A DNA stretch of 64,000 nt from Pollenia angustigena (GCA_930367215.1 OV884056.1:226787127-226851126); one strand, 5' to 3'; positions 11,022-23,309 are shown, numbered from the stretch's first letter. The notes: generated by a model not told the origin, from the sequence alone. Program-made: numbers and translations.

Positions 11022-11748
11022 CTTTATATAAGCTGTTGTTAAAAATATAGTCATTTAATTAAAAGGGCGCTACACGATAGTTTTTCGCACAATTTCCCCA
11101 TTTGTTTTTTGCGGCTAATTTGTTGGCATTTGCCCACTGCACACTTAATTTTTGTACACTTATCTGCTCTCTTCTGCTCTCCTCTATTTTTTTTTTATTT
11201 TTCTTTATTACGGTGTGACTCAGAATTAACATCGTGCATTATGGTTGGACCACGATTTATAATACGAATTGGGCTCTAATGTGTCCAAATTTTTTTAAAA
11301 GCATCCAAACTTATGCTTCTTATAAAGAGACCATTTTCATAATGTTTCAAAATTTTATACACATCTCTAGGGAGTATATAAACCTTAAGTTTTCTTTCTC
11401 TTTAATACTTTTTAATTTTAGAAACCAAACAGTATTTTAGATTTTTTTTGCTAACTAAAAATTATACTCTATCTGTCATCACGATACCATACTGCCACGA
11501 CACAATTTTCAGTTTAATTTTGTTCCTGTCCAAAACTAAAATGAAAAGAACAAATTTTTATCAGATTTTCAACCGTATTTTAACCAAGCACAACAAAAAT
11601 ATCCTTAATTGAAGTCCTACCTACATGCAAACTTCTAAATAATAAATAAATAATTTTGGGTTCTTTTTTCTTTTGTTTTATTCCTTTTCGATTTGCACTC
11701 ATGTGATGTGATGATGATGATAATGACGATGACGACAATGCAATTTAG
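11022..11748. other. Intronic or intergenic DNA upstream of the Ig exon
   Basis: Holds 'agggcgctacacgatag' near 11066, a motif also resembling the end of the MITE at 16701, then pyrimidine-rich and T-rich stretches and a GATGATGA run (11709-11737) leading to the splice acceptor at 11747-11748. No other gene seen. Confidence 0.5.
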
Positions 11749-11978
11749 GTTATATGGTTTAAGGATACCATGCAATTGGATACCACCGAACGTCATATTA
11801 TGGAAAATCGTGGCTCACGTCACACGCTGATTATACGAAAAGTGCATCCACAAGATTTCGGTAATTATTCGTGTGTAGCTGAAAATCAACTTGGCAAGTC
11901 ACGTAAAACTTTACAGTTGAGCGGTAAACCCAACGTTGCCGTTTTCAATTCACCACCAATCAGTCAGTATAAGGACAG
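11749..11978 (+). CDS. Exon of Ig/FN3 cell-adhesion gene: C-terminal half of an Ig domain
   Basis: An internal exon of 230 bp between acceptor 'caatttag' and donor AG/gtaagt. It reads VIWFKDTMQLDTTERH, then HTLIIRKVHPQDFGNYSCVA, then ENQLGKSRKTLQLSGKPN. These are the second half of an I-set Ig domain: the Trp of strand C, the D-x-G-x-Y-x-C motif of strand F with the second disulphide Cys, and strand G. The first Cys lies on an upstream exon outside the window. The exon ends in phase 2 and joins in frame to 46968. The family is that of insect Lachesin/Klingon/Wrapper-like neuronal adhesion proteins with Ig domains followed by FN3 (inferred). Which orthologue it is cannot be decided here. The product would be extracellular and is usually membrane- or GPI-anchored. 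Confidence 0.93.
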
Positions 11979-12819
11979 GTAAGTAGGTCAAGTTAAAGTA
12001 GAAATATTTGTAGCGACGTAATAGTAACAGACCATGAGATTAACAGCACATACATATATACATGCATAAAAACTACAACTGTGTTTATGCATATGTGAGG
12101 TATAAACAACATCACACAATCACAAATACATCACTATACAATAAGAGCGCTATATATGGATATGTTTAAATGTCTATCATGTCTGCATTTATATCTTTAA
12201 TATAAATATATGAAATTTACTTATACTTGTTCGTGCCAGTTTACACACGGACGGATTATCACACTCATACAAATACATTCCGGCACAAATACACACACAA
12301 CTGTTCATCATTAAGAATGTTCTAATTTAATATTTGTTGTACTTGTTTAAGTTTTTGTATAAACTTAATTTGTGTAGGTGTAGATAACTTAATTAGTTAG
12401 AAAAAAAATGTTTTTTTATTTCTACTTGGCTAAATGTTTGTATTTTTTTTTGCTTTCGTGTTAATAAAGAAGTATGTGTATTTTTTCACAAACAAGAATA
12501 CATGTGAATGGGTATCAGTGAAATTATTTAATGAATCATTTGCTTCACTTGTTACTATTGAAATTAATTAAAGTTTACTGTTGTACTGTTGCGTTTATTT
12601 GCAGTTGAAAAGAAATTTCAGAAATTTCGAAAAAAGGTTGAATATTTTTGCTGTAGAAAAAAAAATGAAAAACAAGTAAAAGGCCTATTTTGGGCTGTGT
12701 ATTATCTTTGTTACCTTCCACCGAGAGTAAGAATATTTAAAAAGTGGGACTTTCTTTACATCAGAACTATGGTAAATTATTGTTAAATCTTTAAGAAATT
12801 TGGTCGTGTGTGTTTTCGG

Positions 12820-13680
12820 GTTCCTAAAACTATGGTTCACCAAATTTTACCACATGTTACTAATTTTAAGTACTAAAGGTTTTTTAGAGTGGACATTTTA
12901 TGGGACCTATTGCAGTGATGTCCAAAATGTAAATTGTGATTGAAATGCTATATATTAGTATTAGTGAATAAAGAGACAAACATTCTTAATAAAAATACAA
13001 AAGCATCCGCCGCATGTGGACTCGTCGCTTGATAATCGGCTGAATTGTGTACTCTCATGGACTTAATGAAAGAGCGTAAGAATGCGTGTGAGGAATGTGT
13101 GTGAATTAATTTCCACAATTGTCGTATGGGCTGGACACCAATGACCTATAGTTAATAATGAACCGATCTTCACAAAATTTTACAATATAGTTTCTAGTCT
13201 AATGAAACTATGGACGTCAAATTTTACTACAATATCGTCATTCGTTCCGTTTTAAGGCGTTTTAATTGTTTTTTTTTTTTTTTTGAGAGTGGGCTTTATA
13301 TTGGATCTAGTGTAAGATATGGACCGATCTTGTATGATTTCTACTGATATAGAACAAATTTGTACAAAATTTAATAACAATCGGTGCTTATCAGCCTCAA
13401 TTTATGTTAGTTTTTGCAACAGATATATAAAGTTGTTAATGTGTTTTTTACAGACGGAAAGAATTATTTAATAAATCACTATAAAATATGTCTTAGACCA
13501 AAAAAATGTTGCTTGATGTCGTCCAAGCCAACTTCTATATTAATATTGTTTTGTTTTTCTGTGCTCAATATTGCTTAGAGGTCCCAAAATGAGGATCCCT
13601 CTCAAAAATGTATCGGTATATACTGTGGTATAGGGTATCAAATGGCAGGGCTTGAATGACTATAACTTGTTACAACATAC
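12820..13680. repeat. Degenerate copy of the diffuse dipteran repeat
   Basis: Phrases such as 'agagtggacattttatggga', 'gaccgatctt' and 'gttagtttttgcaac' recur, in worn form, in the repeat units at 44085-45770 and 57598-59165. The segment ends around 'tactgtggtatagggtatca'. Non-coding. Confidence 0.5.
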
Positions 13681-14413
13681 GGAATTGGCTAAATTGGCTT
13701 AGAATTACTTAAGTTTCTCGAATTGGAATACTCTTTCTAGTCTTAAATGAATCTTTTATGGTTTTACACACGGAACGAAAAACTTTGTTAGCATCATGCA
13801 TTACTTGTGGCAGTAACGCGTATTAATAGAAATTAGTATTTCTCAATTTTAATTAAAAAGTCATTTTATAATAAAATCAAATCTAAAAATGTATTCCTCT
13901 TTAAACTGATTTGGTGAAACACATATCTAAGCTTGAACATTTTTAATTTACTTGGAATTTTTGTTAATAAATTTAAGCAATTATTAAATTTAAAATATTA
14001 TTTTTTAACTACCAAATAGCAACTGATAGTCATCAACCTTTGAAATGCTTTTAGTCTAATTGATTTTTATTTCAAAACATTTTTTTTAATGAAATATTTG
14101 AATAAAATAACTAAGCATCCTCTCAAATCCTCTTCAAACTTCTGAACAATAACAGGTCTAGTTATTTTCGTCGAATATAAAAAAAAAAAATAATATTTTT
14201 TACTCAATAAAGTGTATAGAAAAAATAAAAAGCGCGAATAAAAATAATACTAGAAGTTACTTTAGCATAACTTGAAGTTATTGATAAAAGTCAAGTGGAA
14301 TTCAGTTAATAAATAAAAAAGAGATTAGAACTTAGGCTGGTGTTTATTGGAAAGTAACATTTTACTAGTAAAGTTCTTATTTATTGGTTTTTGTGGAGGC
14401 ACTACTGCCTCGT
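13681..14413. other. No gene seen
   Basis: AT-rich intronic sequence without recognisable repeats or coding potential. Confidence 0.4.
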
Positions 14414-14415
14414 TA

Positions 14416-15736
14416 CACAGAAAAAAGTAAAAAAACGGTTTTGATCACCAAAATAATTGAAACAAGCAAAAAAATTTTTAATTTTGCACCTATCACCGAA
14501 ATGATTATACCAATTACACAAATTTGCAAAAATTGCAAAACAAGGATTTTTTTCCAATTAAAAAGTTTTTACATTTTAATTACAAAAATAATTGAAAAAA
14601 TTATAAATATTAAACAATATTTTAATTGAATGAATTAACAAATTAATTAAAAAAAATCAATATTTTAATTGAATGAATTACTAAAGTAATTGATTACAAT
14701 ACAAAAAATTAATTATTTTAATAATTGTATTGATTAAAACAGTGATTGAATTTTTGCATTAAATCGATTTAATTTTTAATTGAATAAATTAAACAGTGTA
14801 TTTGAAATACACTCTAAATTCAATTACGCAAATTATTCAATCAAACAAATTGTTAATTGAATAAGTTTGTTAAATCAATTCAGTTGATGGTTAAATGAAG
14901 CAAAATAATAATATTTAAAATAAATGTTTTATTAAAATATGGTTTAAAAATAACTTGTTTTATTTGTTTAATTGTAATAGCTCATGCTTAATTGTACAAA
15001 TTTTGGAAGATTTTTTGACAGAGGAATTTCATACATATAACTTTGTATAAAATTGTAGAATAACTCTGATTCTTCAGGGTATTAAAGATTGAAAACAAAA
15101 AACTGTTTTGTTGTGTAATTTGGCTGTACTTTTTTCTATTCACTTTGAACGCCCAACATGAAATGACGCCAAAAATAATTCAAGAATTAACAAACAAAGA
15201 AAATAAACACCAAATTTCGATAGCGACCACAACCACCGTCAACATTGTGGTCAGCCACAAGGCGATTTTTTATTTTACGCATAATATACATATTTATGTA
15301 GGCTCATTATTGACATTGTTGGTGGTCATAATTGTATTTCGTCTATAACAAATTTCAGTTCATTTTTTACTTGTTGAAAGTTTTTTTTTGCGCGCGACGC
15401 TTACTGTTCTTTTTGATGACAAAAACATGTGTGTATGTACATGCAAGGGTAAAGAAAATAAATTTATAAAGATGTTGGTTGCACTTGTAACATTTTCGCA
15501 AACTGTTGATGAGGGAGGAAAGCAACAAGGAGAAAGCAACAAAGTGTTCAATTCAAACAACCGAGTTGATTGATTCAATTAAACTTATAATTAAAGTTAA
15601 GCTTAAAATCAAGTAAAATTTTAATTGAAAAAAATATTTTTTTTTAATTCAATCAATTAAGAACGTAATCAAATTTATTTTAAAATTCAAAAGACACTAT
15701 TAATTGAAAAAAAAACTGCCAATAATTTTTTCTGTG
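14416..15736. mobile_element. TA-flanked AT-rich element, 1321 bp
   Basis: The ends are CACAGAAAAAAGT (14416) and the inverted AATTTTTTCTGTG (15736), with TA on each side (14414-14415 and 15737-15738). Both subterminal regions (about 14580-14930 and 15570-15720) are dense in 'ttaattgaat'-type motifs. The central part (15120-15560) is less biased, but its open frames are short and unrecognised. The end type, CAC followed within a few bases by GAAAAAA with a TA target, matches the elements at 19031-25192 and 44299-44568, so it is probably a non-autonomous relative. Confidence 0.7.
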
Positions 15737-16199
15737 TACATGGAAATTCTGTTCGCCTCAATAAGGAAATCACTTTTGTATTAAGTCAATTTAATTTTTA
15801 TTTTTTTGTCTTTTTAAGGCTTGCTGCAATGTGTCATCTACTCTTAGGAACTACAATATCTTCTTCGAATATCGTTTCTTTGACACCGAATTTTAATGGA
15901 CCTGATAGAAATATTAATGAGAATCTTATATGTATTTTAAACAATGTTTAATATTGTGAAATTTTAATAAAAAAAACAACGTTTAAAAAACTGCAGTCAA
16001 AGTAAAAAGACTGCATTTTCTTCTACTTTAAATTTGTCATTCATTGGCCAAAAAAGCTATTGCTTTTACTTCTGATTTATTAAATGTAAATAGTCGCTGT
16101 TAAACCAACTCAAAAAGCGAAAAAATCACAATTTCCGTTTTTTATTCGATAGTTTTTGGTTTCAACTGCAGTTTTTTAAACCCTGAATGAAAGTGATGT

Positions 16200-16695
16200 A
16201 GTTGGCTGTGTCTCTGAGTCCCTTCGAGTTTAGGAATATTTTAGAATGCTTTATATGGCAGCTATAAAAAATTAAGAACCCTAGTTGCCAATTTATTCTT
16301 ATTAAGCTAAGTTCCAAGAGTAAGCTTTCTATGGAACCTATTAGAAATAATGAGCCGATTTTTACAAAGTTTTATGACATTATTTCTACAAAGTCATATT
16401 TAACTGAATTTGACTTAACTTCAACAAAAAAATATGATTCGTTTAGTGTCATCAACTGATCATCAGAAAATTCGGCAAATACAAATTTTAATACAGTATT
16501 CAAATTTATTACCAATTTAAGCGTCTTGAAGTTCTTTCTAATGGCTACTTTGTTCGGGACCTATGGTCAGTTATGGACCGATTATTACAAAATTCCGAAG
16601 TGCTGTTTTTAGCCATATAAAACAAAATTTGACCAAATTTAGGCACTAAAGCCTAATTTTTTACGCCTTTCGAAGCACTAATTGATTTCCCAAGA
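16200..16695. repeat. Degenerate copy of the diffuse dipteran repeat
   Basis: Contains 'atggaacctattagaaataa', 'gagccgatttttacaaagtt' and 'acctatggtcagttatggac', worn versions of the 'gatcggtccataatttacc' units found in clearer form at 57598-59165. Confidence 0.5.
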
Positions 16696-16700
16696 GTCTT

Positions 16701-17337
16701 AAGGCGCCCGTACACGACATGTATTTGTCATCTGACATGTCAAATTTTCAAGTCACATGGAATTGTTCATGTCTGTCAAAATTGCTGTTTTACATAAGGT
16801 TTATAATATTCGGTCACAAACGTACATGTAATTTGCTTCTGACATTGTCTCTGTTTTTTTTCGCATTGTTATTGCAGAAACCAAAGTAGTTCTCGGTTTC
16901 AAAATAGCTTGCTGCCGCCACGAAAATATTTATTTGCGCCGTAAAATAATTTAGCCATCTTAACATTTTTTTCTTTTATTTTAAAGATGCCAATTTAGAA
17001 TTTTATAATGAAACGGTTTTTATGTATATATTTACATAAATTCTATTCAATGGTAAGATGAGCATACATATCTTGGTATTGTAAAATATTAACTTCAGCC
17101 GGCTAATGATTCCGTCAATAGTTGACGCCGCTGCCAGTTTCTTCCCGGCATAGATTTCTGATGTCAGATGGTTTGTCAGAAGAAAATAGAGCACGCTCTA
17201 ATTGAAATTTTGTCAGATGACTTTGCGTCTGACTTTTACAGAAGCAAAGTTAAAAAGGTAACACACGGCATGTATGTGTTTTGCAGTGGGAAATTTGACA
17301 TGTCAGATGACAAAAACATGTCGTCTATACGCTCCTT
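16701..17337. mobile_element. MITE with ~45-bp imperfect inverted ends
   Basis: The left end AAGGCGCCCGTACACGACAT and following bases pair with the right end (17289-17337, 'gacatgtcgtctatacgctc' region) over about 45 bp, sharing 'tcatctgacatgtcaaatt'. The 637-bp body contains further internal copies of 'gtcagatga' and 'ctgacttt'. There is no transposase. The target duplication was not resolved. Confidence 0.65.
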
Positions 17338-17615
17338 TATCAAACTGTTGCGAACGAAAGTTTACTATAAAAGCAACATTTGTTACGTTTTTTTCACCAA
17401 GTTTTCCATGCAATTCGGTTGTATGATTGACCTCATAAAACTTAATTGGACCAAATCTTTTTAGATAACACACGCTTAAATGCAAAAAAAAAGCTAATCT
17501 GTGATCACTAAAATCTTTTACAGAAAAAACTTTGTTATCGCCTAAATTCCGTAAATAAACCTTTTGGTGAAAAAATGTGCTTAAGCTGTGTTCACTGAAA
17601 TTTTCAATCAAAAAC

Positions 17616-18260
17616 GATTTTAGATATAAAAAAACCCCAAGTGTTCAAACACATTTTATACGAGAAGCAAAAAACTCTCTACTTTGAAAAATAACCTAAA
17701 TTAAAAAAAAAAAATTATTTAGAAAACATAACAGATGATCTCTTATTAAAACACAACAAAGGCAAACTTCCTGTTGGTAAACCACAATAAAAATTCATTT
17801 TTGTATGAGTTATTTTTTATTTATCGAGAGGCACTTGCACTAAGGCCTTTTAGAATATTCACTCACATTTTTGTCCAAAAATATTATGCAACTATAAAAG
17901 ACTTAATTTGAGCTTTTTAAGCCATACTGAAGTGTTACTTTGATTTATTTCTATGATTTTTAAGCATATAAAACAAATTTGTGCAAAATTTATTGACAAT
18001 CGGTGCATTTTGCTACTAACGTCTGTTAGTTTTTGTAAAAGAAATATTAGTTTTTTAGGAGTGTAGTTCCACATTTGGGAACATAATTGTATGCTACTAA
18101 ACTGGCTGTACTGGACCCCAAACTGCTAAGGAGAACTTGAAACAATTGGACACTAGTATTGGACTGTTGTGTCGTTAGATTGTCAGTGTGATCGCAATAG
18201 ACGTACAGATATACAGACGGACATCGCTATTTAGAAGACCATAAGCACCACGACCGAAAT
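17616..18260. repeat. Worn repeat DNA, no gene seen
   Basis: Pieces such as 'aactaaactggctgtactgg' and 'gtacagatatacagacggac' (18205-18224) resemble the diffuse dipteran repeat. The rest is AT-rich without recognisable content. Confidence 0.4.
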
Positions 18261-18908
18261 ATATTTGCAGCCTGGGTATCTCACCATGTCAGGTAAGGCC
18301 ACGTTTAAAGTCTATTTATTACCTTGCCTGGTAAAAGATTATAAATTTCAGTTGAGCTCATAATTTGACCACCGAAAAATTTCCCCTTCGATTTGCTTAA
18401 AATAAAGCTCCAAAGTTAGTTTCTAATCTTCCGCTAAGATTTTTAACGTTAAACTTATTTAAAAAAAAAAATTATGCTAAAAAAGTTCTTCCAGTAAGAG
18501 GCTTTCAATATAGGAAAGATTTTAACATACGATTTCAAAACAATTAGAGGAGAAGATGTTCGTGGTTCCAAGCAGTTTTCCCAAAGTATTTTACACAGTC
18601 GAAGAAATACAAGGCAGGCTCTAAATTACTTAATACTTAATGTTAGATGTCGTTTAGAATTAAAAAAAGAACGCATTGCTTATGTTAGACCAAGTGAGTA
18701 TAATTAATAGCCAATGAATATTCTTGATACACAAGTTTTGTCAACATTTAAAAAAGGTATTAAATATCTTTTACTTCGTAATGTTAAAAGAATTCTAGTA
18801 TAAAATATTATTTTATTATTATTATATTTTTTTTTCTCTGTTTCTTTTTTTTTTAAAAAACCTCAACTTTTCGTAAATAATGAGAATTTTGTGAATGTGG
18901 TGTTTATA

Positions 18909-19021
18909 GAACACGAGCGCCTTGCTCGTCCGTTCAACTTACATTTAAAACAAAAACAAAATTTCGAAATTTGTTTTTGTTTTAAATGCAAGTTGAACGG
19001 ACGAGTAAGGCGCACGTGTTC
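18909..19021. mobile_element. 113-bp near-perfect hairpin (tiny MITE)
   Basis: The two arms, about 53 bp each, run GAACACGAGCGCCTTGCTCG... against ...CGAGTAAGGCGCACGTGTTC. They are almost perfectly complementary around a TTTCGAAA centre. Flanks are TTTATA (18903-18908) and TTTAAA (19022-19027), a possible 6-bp duplication with one mismatch. It ends 9 bases before the 6.2 kb element. Confidence 0.7.
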
Positions 19022-19178
19022 TTTAAACTACACGCAAAGAAAAAACATGGTTGTGGTAAACATATTCTAAGAGCAACATATTATGATAAGATTCATGATT
19101 GTAGTCACCATATTACGATTATTATTAAATCATATTATGACCAAATATATTCGTAATATTACATCATAATATTTTTCC

Positions 19179-19630
19179 CTTAATCATATTATTATCCTGT
19201 TAATCATAAAACGTTAAGAAGTAATCACATTATTGTCATGGCAATCATAATAAGTTTAGAAGTAATCATATTATTGTCATGGCAATCATAATAAGTTTAG
19301 AAGTAATCATATTATTGTCATGGCAATCATAAAAAGCTTAGAAGTAATCATATTATTGTCATGGCAATCATAATAAGTTTAGAAGTAATCATATTATTGT
19401 CATGGCAATCATAATAAGTTTAGAAGTAATCATATTATTGTCATGGCAATCATAATAAGCTTAGAAGTAATCATATTATTGTCCTGGCAATCATAATAAG
19501 TTAAGAAGTAATCATATTATTGTCATGGCAATCATAATAAGTTTAGAAGTAATCATATTATTGGCATGGCAATCATAATAAGTTTTGAAGTAATCATATT
19601 ATGATTATGTTATGGTTAAAAGTTATCATA
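19179..19630. repeat. 41-bp tandem array, about ten units
   Basis: The motif AGTAATCATA starts at 19220, 19261, 19302, 19343, 19384, 19425, 19466, 19507, 19548 and 19589, a strict 41-bp period. Units also share 'ttattgtcatggcaatcata'. They sit in the subterminal region of the 6.2 kb element. The reversed copy (30340-30510) has only about four diverged units, so the array has expanded or shrunk since the two separated. Confidence 0.9.
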
Positions 19631-19945
19631 TTATGATTCAAAATAAAGTTACAGTAATCATATTATAATTGTAGGTTATCCTTATATCGTTGTTGCAATT
19701 TACTATATTTTGATTTTAAAGTTATTATAATATGACTGCATTACACAGTGGTACCGTTTAAAAAATAAATTGTAATAATTTCCTTATGGAAAAAGTTTAA
19801 GCTATTTATTTTTAACAGGTTCCAAGTGCCTTGTACTATGTAATCTGAAATAAAGAGAGACAACTGCATTGTTTAATATTTTATTATGGTTTATTTTATT
19901 ATTCATTAGTGAAATACCATTATTTAAAATACGTTTTAAAAATAC

Positions 19946-22900
19946 TTAGTTTAAAAATAGAATATTTTCTTTATTAACACAAATGTAGCCAACAAAATTG
20001 GAATCTAATGATTGAACGTCAATAGCAAAATAATTTTCTTCATATTTCATTCGGAATGCGTGATAATGGGAATCAAATCCATGGGTTAATAGTCTTTGGT
20101 TGTCTTTCTAATTCTATTCTTTTTAAAGAATTTCGAATTTCATCATCTGCTATTAAAATATTCTATTACAAATTCATTAAAATATATATATATTTAGTAA
20201 GTTTCTATTATATACATACATATAAAATATATGTAAATCAAATTACCTTGGAATAGTAAATGAATGATTCCTGAACTTCCAGTTTACTTTTTTTCCTAGA
20301 GGTTGGTAATATGTATGGCACTAACATTAATTACAAAGCAAGTTTTGAATCTGAAAATATATTTTTATAAAAAACTATAACATACCAAATACATATCGGA
20401 TATTTGTACCATCGTCCTGGGCCTTATCAATATACGTCAATATTTCTTTGACAGAATTATCCTTTATCTTTTTAGACAAACCAATTACTTTTTGGTGATA
20501 AACTTTCCATTCAAATATAGTTTTAGATTCAGGGTATAACATTTTGAAATCTATGTAAAACTTTAAATAAAAAACTACATATTAGTTATATATACATATA
20601 TTGATTTGCCCGGCGAAAATATATTTTGCTTACCGATTCGACATTCTTTTCATTTTGAAGGACTTTATATTTAGTTATGTAATCAATTGTGGAAAGTTCT
20701 TTATTTTTTAATTCGTTTTGCCTGTATGAATGTGTTCTTTTCCAACTATCTCGTACTAAATCCCATTCACCACATCCTGATTTTAAAATATCTATACAAT
20801 TGTTAATATTTTCGTTGTCTTCTGACAGGTTTATTTCTTCAACATCTAAAATATATCAATAAATATTACTACATTATATTTTTATATAATATAACGAGAG
20901 TATATATACCCTGAAGTAAATAAAATAGTCAGTTGCAAAAAACACTAACTATAAATAAACTATTTTTCAAATGTCTAAAAATTGGTTTAAATCTCATGCA
21001 GATATCAACCAAACATATTGCATAGAGGCTCACGTAAAACACAAATAAAAGCAAAATAAGTTAAACAAGCATGCCATGAAGTCAAATGAAAAAAAAAAAA
21101 ATATACAAACAAGGCGAATTCATGTAAACGGTGGTGTCGATACTACAACAATTAACAACACCAAAAACACAACAATGTATTTTGTTGCTGCTTTCGTTGG
21201 CCGATAAGTCAAAAACACAAGTAACTTATCAGGGGTGTTCTGGAAATCGAAAACGCAAAACACAAGAATTTTAAACGTCGTTTTTTAATAAGATTTCTGT
21301 AATAAAAGAATTTTATAACGAATATTATACAAATATTTCTCTATTCAACCGAGTTTTATAACAAAAATTATAAAAATTTGATTTAAAGTGTGTTAAAAAC
21401 AACATTCAAATTCGTGCGTTTTGCGTTTTCGATTTCCAGAACACCCCTGTATGACATTCCTCTCTCTAATTTAAAAAAAAAGTAGCACAGCTGTGTTTTC
21501 AACGCCACCTGAAAGTCAATTCGCCTTGTATACAAACATATAAAAATACTTAATAAAAAATATTAAAAATTAAAGCAATACAAGGCCCATTGAATAGGTA
21601 TGCGCAAGAAGCCTGATGATCATTGTCTATGTTCTTTTAAGTTGTCAAAAGTTGTTTACATTTTGCTTACATGTGTATGTATATGTTTGTTTACGTTTAT
21701 TGTTTTTCCCACACATACGTTTATGGTATGCCACACATACACGTTTTTTCCTTTTGCTTTGTTTTGACAACTAAAAACGAAATTTTACGCAAACAAAATA
21801 CATGTAGTTTTTTGTTTTTGTTCAAGTAAGCAGACCTGATAGATGGGCCTTGGTATATACTTAGGCAATTATCGTAAAGTTAAATAATGTACCTTTTATA
21901 AGAATAATAAGCGATTCATATACTTACTGGTGTTCTCCGGTTTATGTCTTATACGTATTTGTATTACGCCGGCGGCACTCAGTTTGGCCCTAGTATTGTT
22001 GTAGGCGTCATACAGCTTGCCTTTTGCTAAATGGCCTTTTGCAAATGGCACGTAATATGTTGCTTTGACCTCCGAGGGAAATATTCTAACTATTGATTGC
22101 GATAGTTCAACAAAATCTTCTCTAAGTAGTCTAAAATTATATTGTCTTTAGAATTATAATATAACATAAAATTTGTGTGCTTACTTTTCGTTCGGATTAT
22201 TATTTAAAATATGAAACACAATTGATTTTGCTATTTCGGTTCTGTGTTTGTTTTCCAGTAATTCAATGTTTAATAGGCTTTGAATGCTTACAATGCTTCG
22301 AATTTCCTGAAAGAAATAAAATTTTAATAAATAGATATTCATTCCTTTTAATATACTTACATCAGTTGATGGAATTTGTTTTAAGGAAAAACTTTGGCCA
22401 GGTACAGCAGTAAGGTCAGTAAAATTAAAGTATTCTGTTTCACCGGATAATGGTATTGATGGTGCTGCTGCCGGTGGTTGTTCTGCGACAGGTGAAATTT
22501 GGGATTTCACGTCGTCATTGGAATTTGCTTGTTTAAAACTGACACTGGAATTGCTTGTTGCAGCAGTAATAGTACTGCTTAGAACATCTAAAAAAATAAT
22601 TGTGTAAATCACGTAAATTTTTTTATAACATTTAATTGTTGATGTTTATAGTGCTACTTACCTAATTGTATATCCAATACAAAATCGTTGGTGGAAATAT
22701 GTTGAGCAACAAAACATGAAAATATGTCCTCGTTTATGATAAAGTCATTAGAAAAAACATTAACATTCATATCATCCTGTATTTTGTACACTTTTTTAAC
22801 TAAAAAAAACAAAACACAAGAAATTATTATTAATTAATTATAAATTAATTATAATTAATTATAAATATTATAAATTAATTATTCACCATTTATTTATGTA

Positions 22901-23040
22901 CATATGTGCACACACGCATATGTATGTAGGGATGTACCTTGTGTTATAAATAAATTGTAGTTATCTTTTTCGTTAAACATTACACCAATAATTTGTTTTT
23001 TATCTTCAAATTTTGTTTTTATTAATTTAAAACCTTCCAT
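19946..23040 (-). CDS. Nine-exon gene of the 6.2 kb element, 471-residue unknown protein
   Basis: Minus-strand exons: 23040-22938, 22799-22662, 22587-22361, 22306-22185, 22130-21928, 20845-20634, 20560-20386, 20320-20247 and 20107-19946. Every intron is GT...AG and the phases match throughout, giving 1416 nt (471 residues plus stop) with no interruption. It starts MEGFKLIKTKFEDKKQIIGV. Exon 3 is low-complexity (Ser, Thr, Pro, Ala). Exons 4-5 hold the most structured-looking part, with FPSEVKATYYVPFAKGHLAK and GKLYDAYNNTRAKLSAAGV. Exon 8 has YILPTSRKK, and it ends NKENILFLN. A polyadenylation signal (AATAAA, minus strand) follows near 19890. I see no zinc finger and no DDE triad. I do not recognise the family with certainty; it recalls uncharacterised repeat-associated proteins of arthropods and cnidarians. 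The last acceptor (20108) was chosen because it alone keeps the frame open. Confidence 0.75.
21110..21528. mobile_element. MITE with perfect 8-bp target duplication, in intron 5
   Basis: Ends CAAGGCGAATT and AATTCGCCTTG are an 11-bp inverted repeat, flanked on both sides by TATACAAA (21102-21109 and 21529-21536). An 8-bp duplication is typical of hAT (and P) elements. It lies in the longest intron (20846-21927) of the gene of the 6.2 kb element and contains a second element (21230-21449). Similar ends occur at 38217-38398 and, as a remnant, near 43350. Confidence 0.88.
21230..21449. mobile_element. Nested MITE with ~31-bp inverted ends
   Basis: The left end CAGGGGTGTTCTGGAAATCG and the inverted right end are identical for 31 bp and similar for about 41 bp. 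Outside, TAT occurs on both sides (21227-21229 and 21450-21452), so the target may be 2-3 bp. It lies wholly inside the MITE 21110-21528. No coding sequence. Confidence 0.85.
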
Positions 23041-23055
23041 TGTGCTCTATTTTGG

Positions 23056-23303
23056 TCACAAAGTATACAGAGATGAAAAAAGTGACGTATGAAAAATGCC
23101 TAAATCATTTGCGAGGGCAGCTTTCGAAGAAAGAGAAAGAAAACGTTTTTTGTTAGTGAAGTGACAATGCGTAAAAACAGGCCGCTACTATCTACACAAA
23201 TTGCATAATCAAAACAAAAAACGCAAAAAGGGCAGCTTTCGAAGAAAAAGACAGAAAAAAACACAATATTTTCTATCTCGTGACGCCTCTGTATACTCTG
23301 TGA
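23056..23303. mobile_element. MITE just upstream of the nine-exon gene
   Basis: Ends TCACAAAGTATACAGAG and CTCTGTATACTCTGTGA are inverted repeats (16 of 17), flanked by TTTTGG on both sides (23050-23055 and 23304-23309), a 6-bp duplication. It begins 15 bases upstream of the start codon of the minus-strand gene, so it must occupy the 5' leader or promoter. Inside are two copies of 'gggcagctttcgaagaaa'. Confidence 0.8.
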
Positions 23304-23309
23304 TTTTGG

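Noticed and set aside
19179..19630. Regular 41-bp repeats resembling a CRISPR array
   Set aside because: The units are contiguous with no unique spacers, the context is eukaryotic, and the array is part of a transposon end.
20108..20160. Alternative last-exon acceptor near 20156 for the nine-exon gene
   Set aside because: It would give a frame ending after about 25 residues or an immediate stop. The acceptor just before 20107 joins in phase 0 and stays open to 19946.
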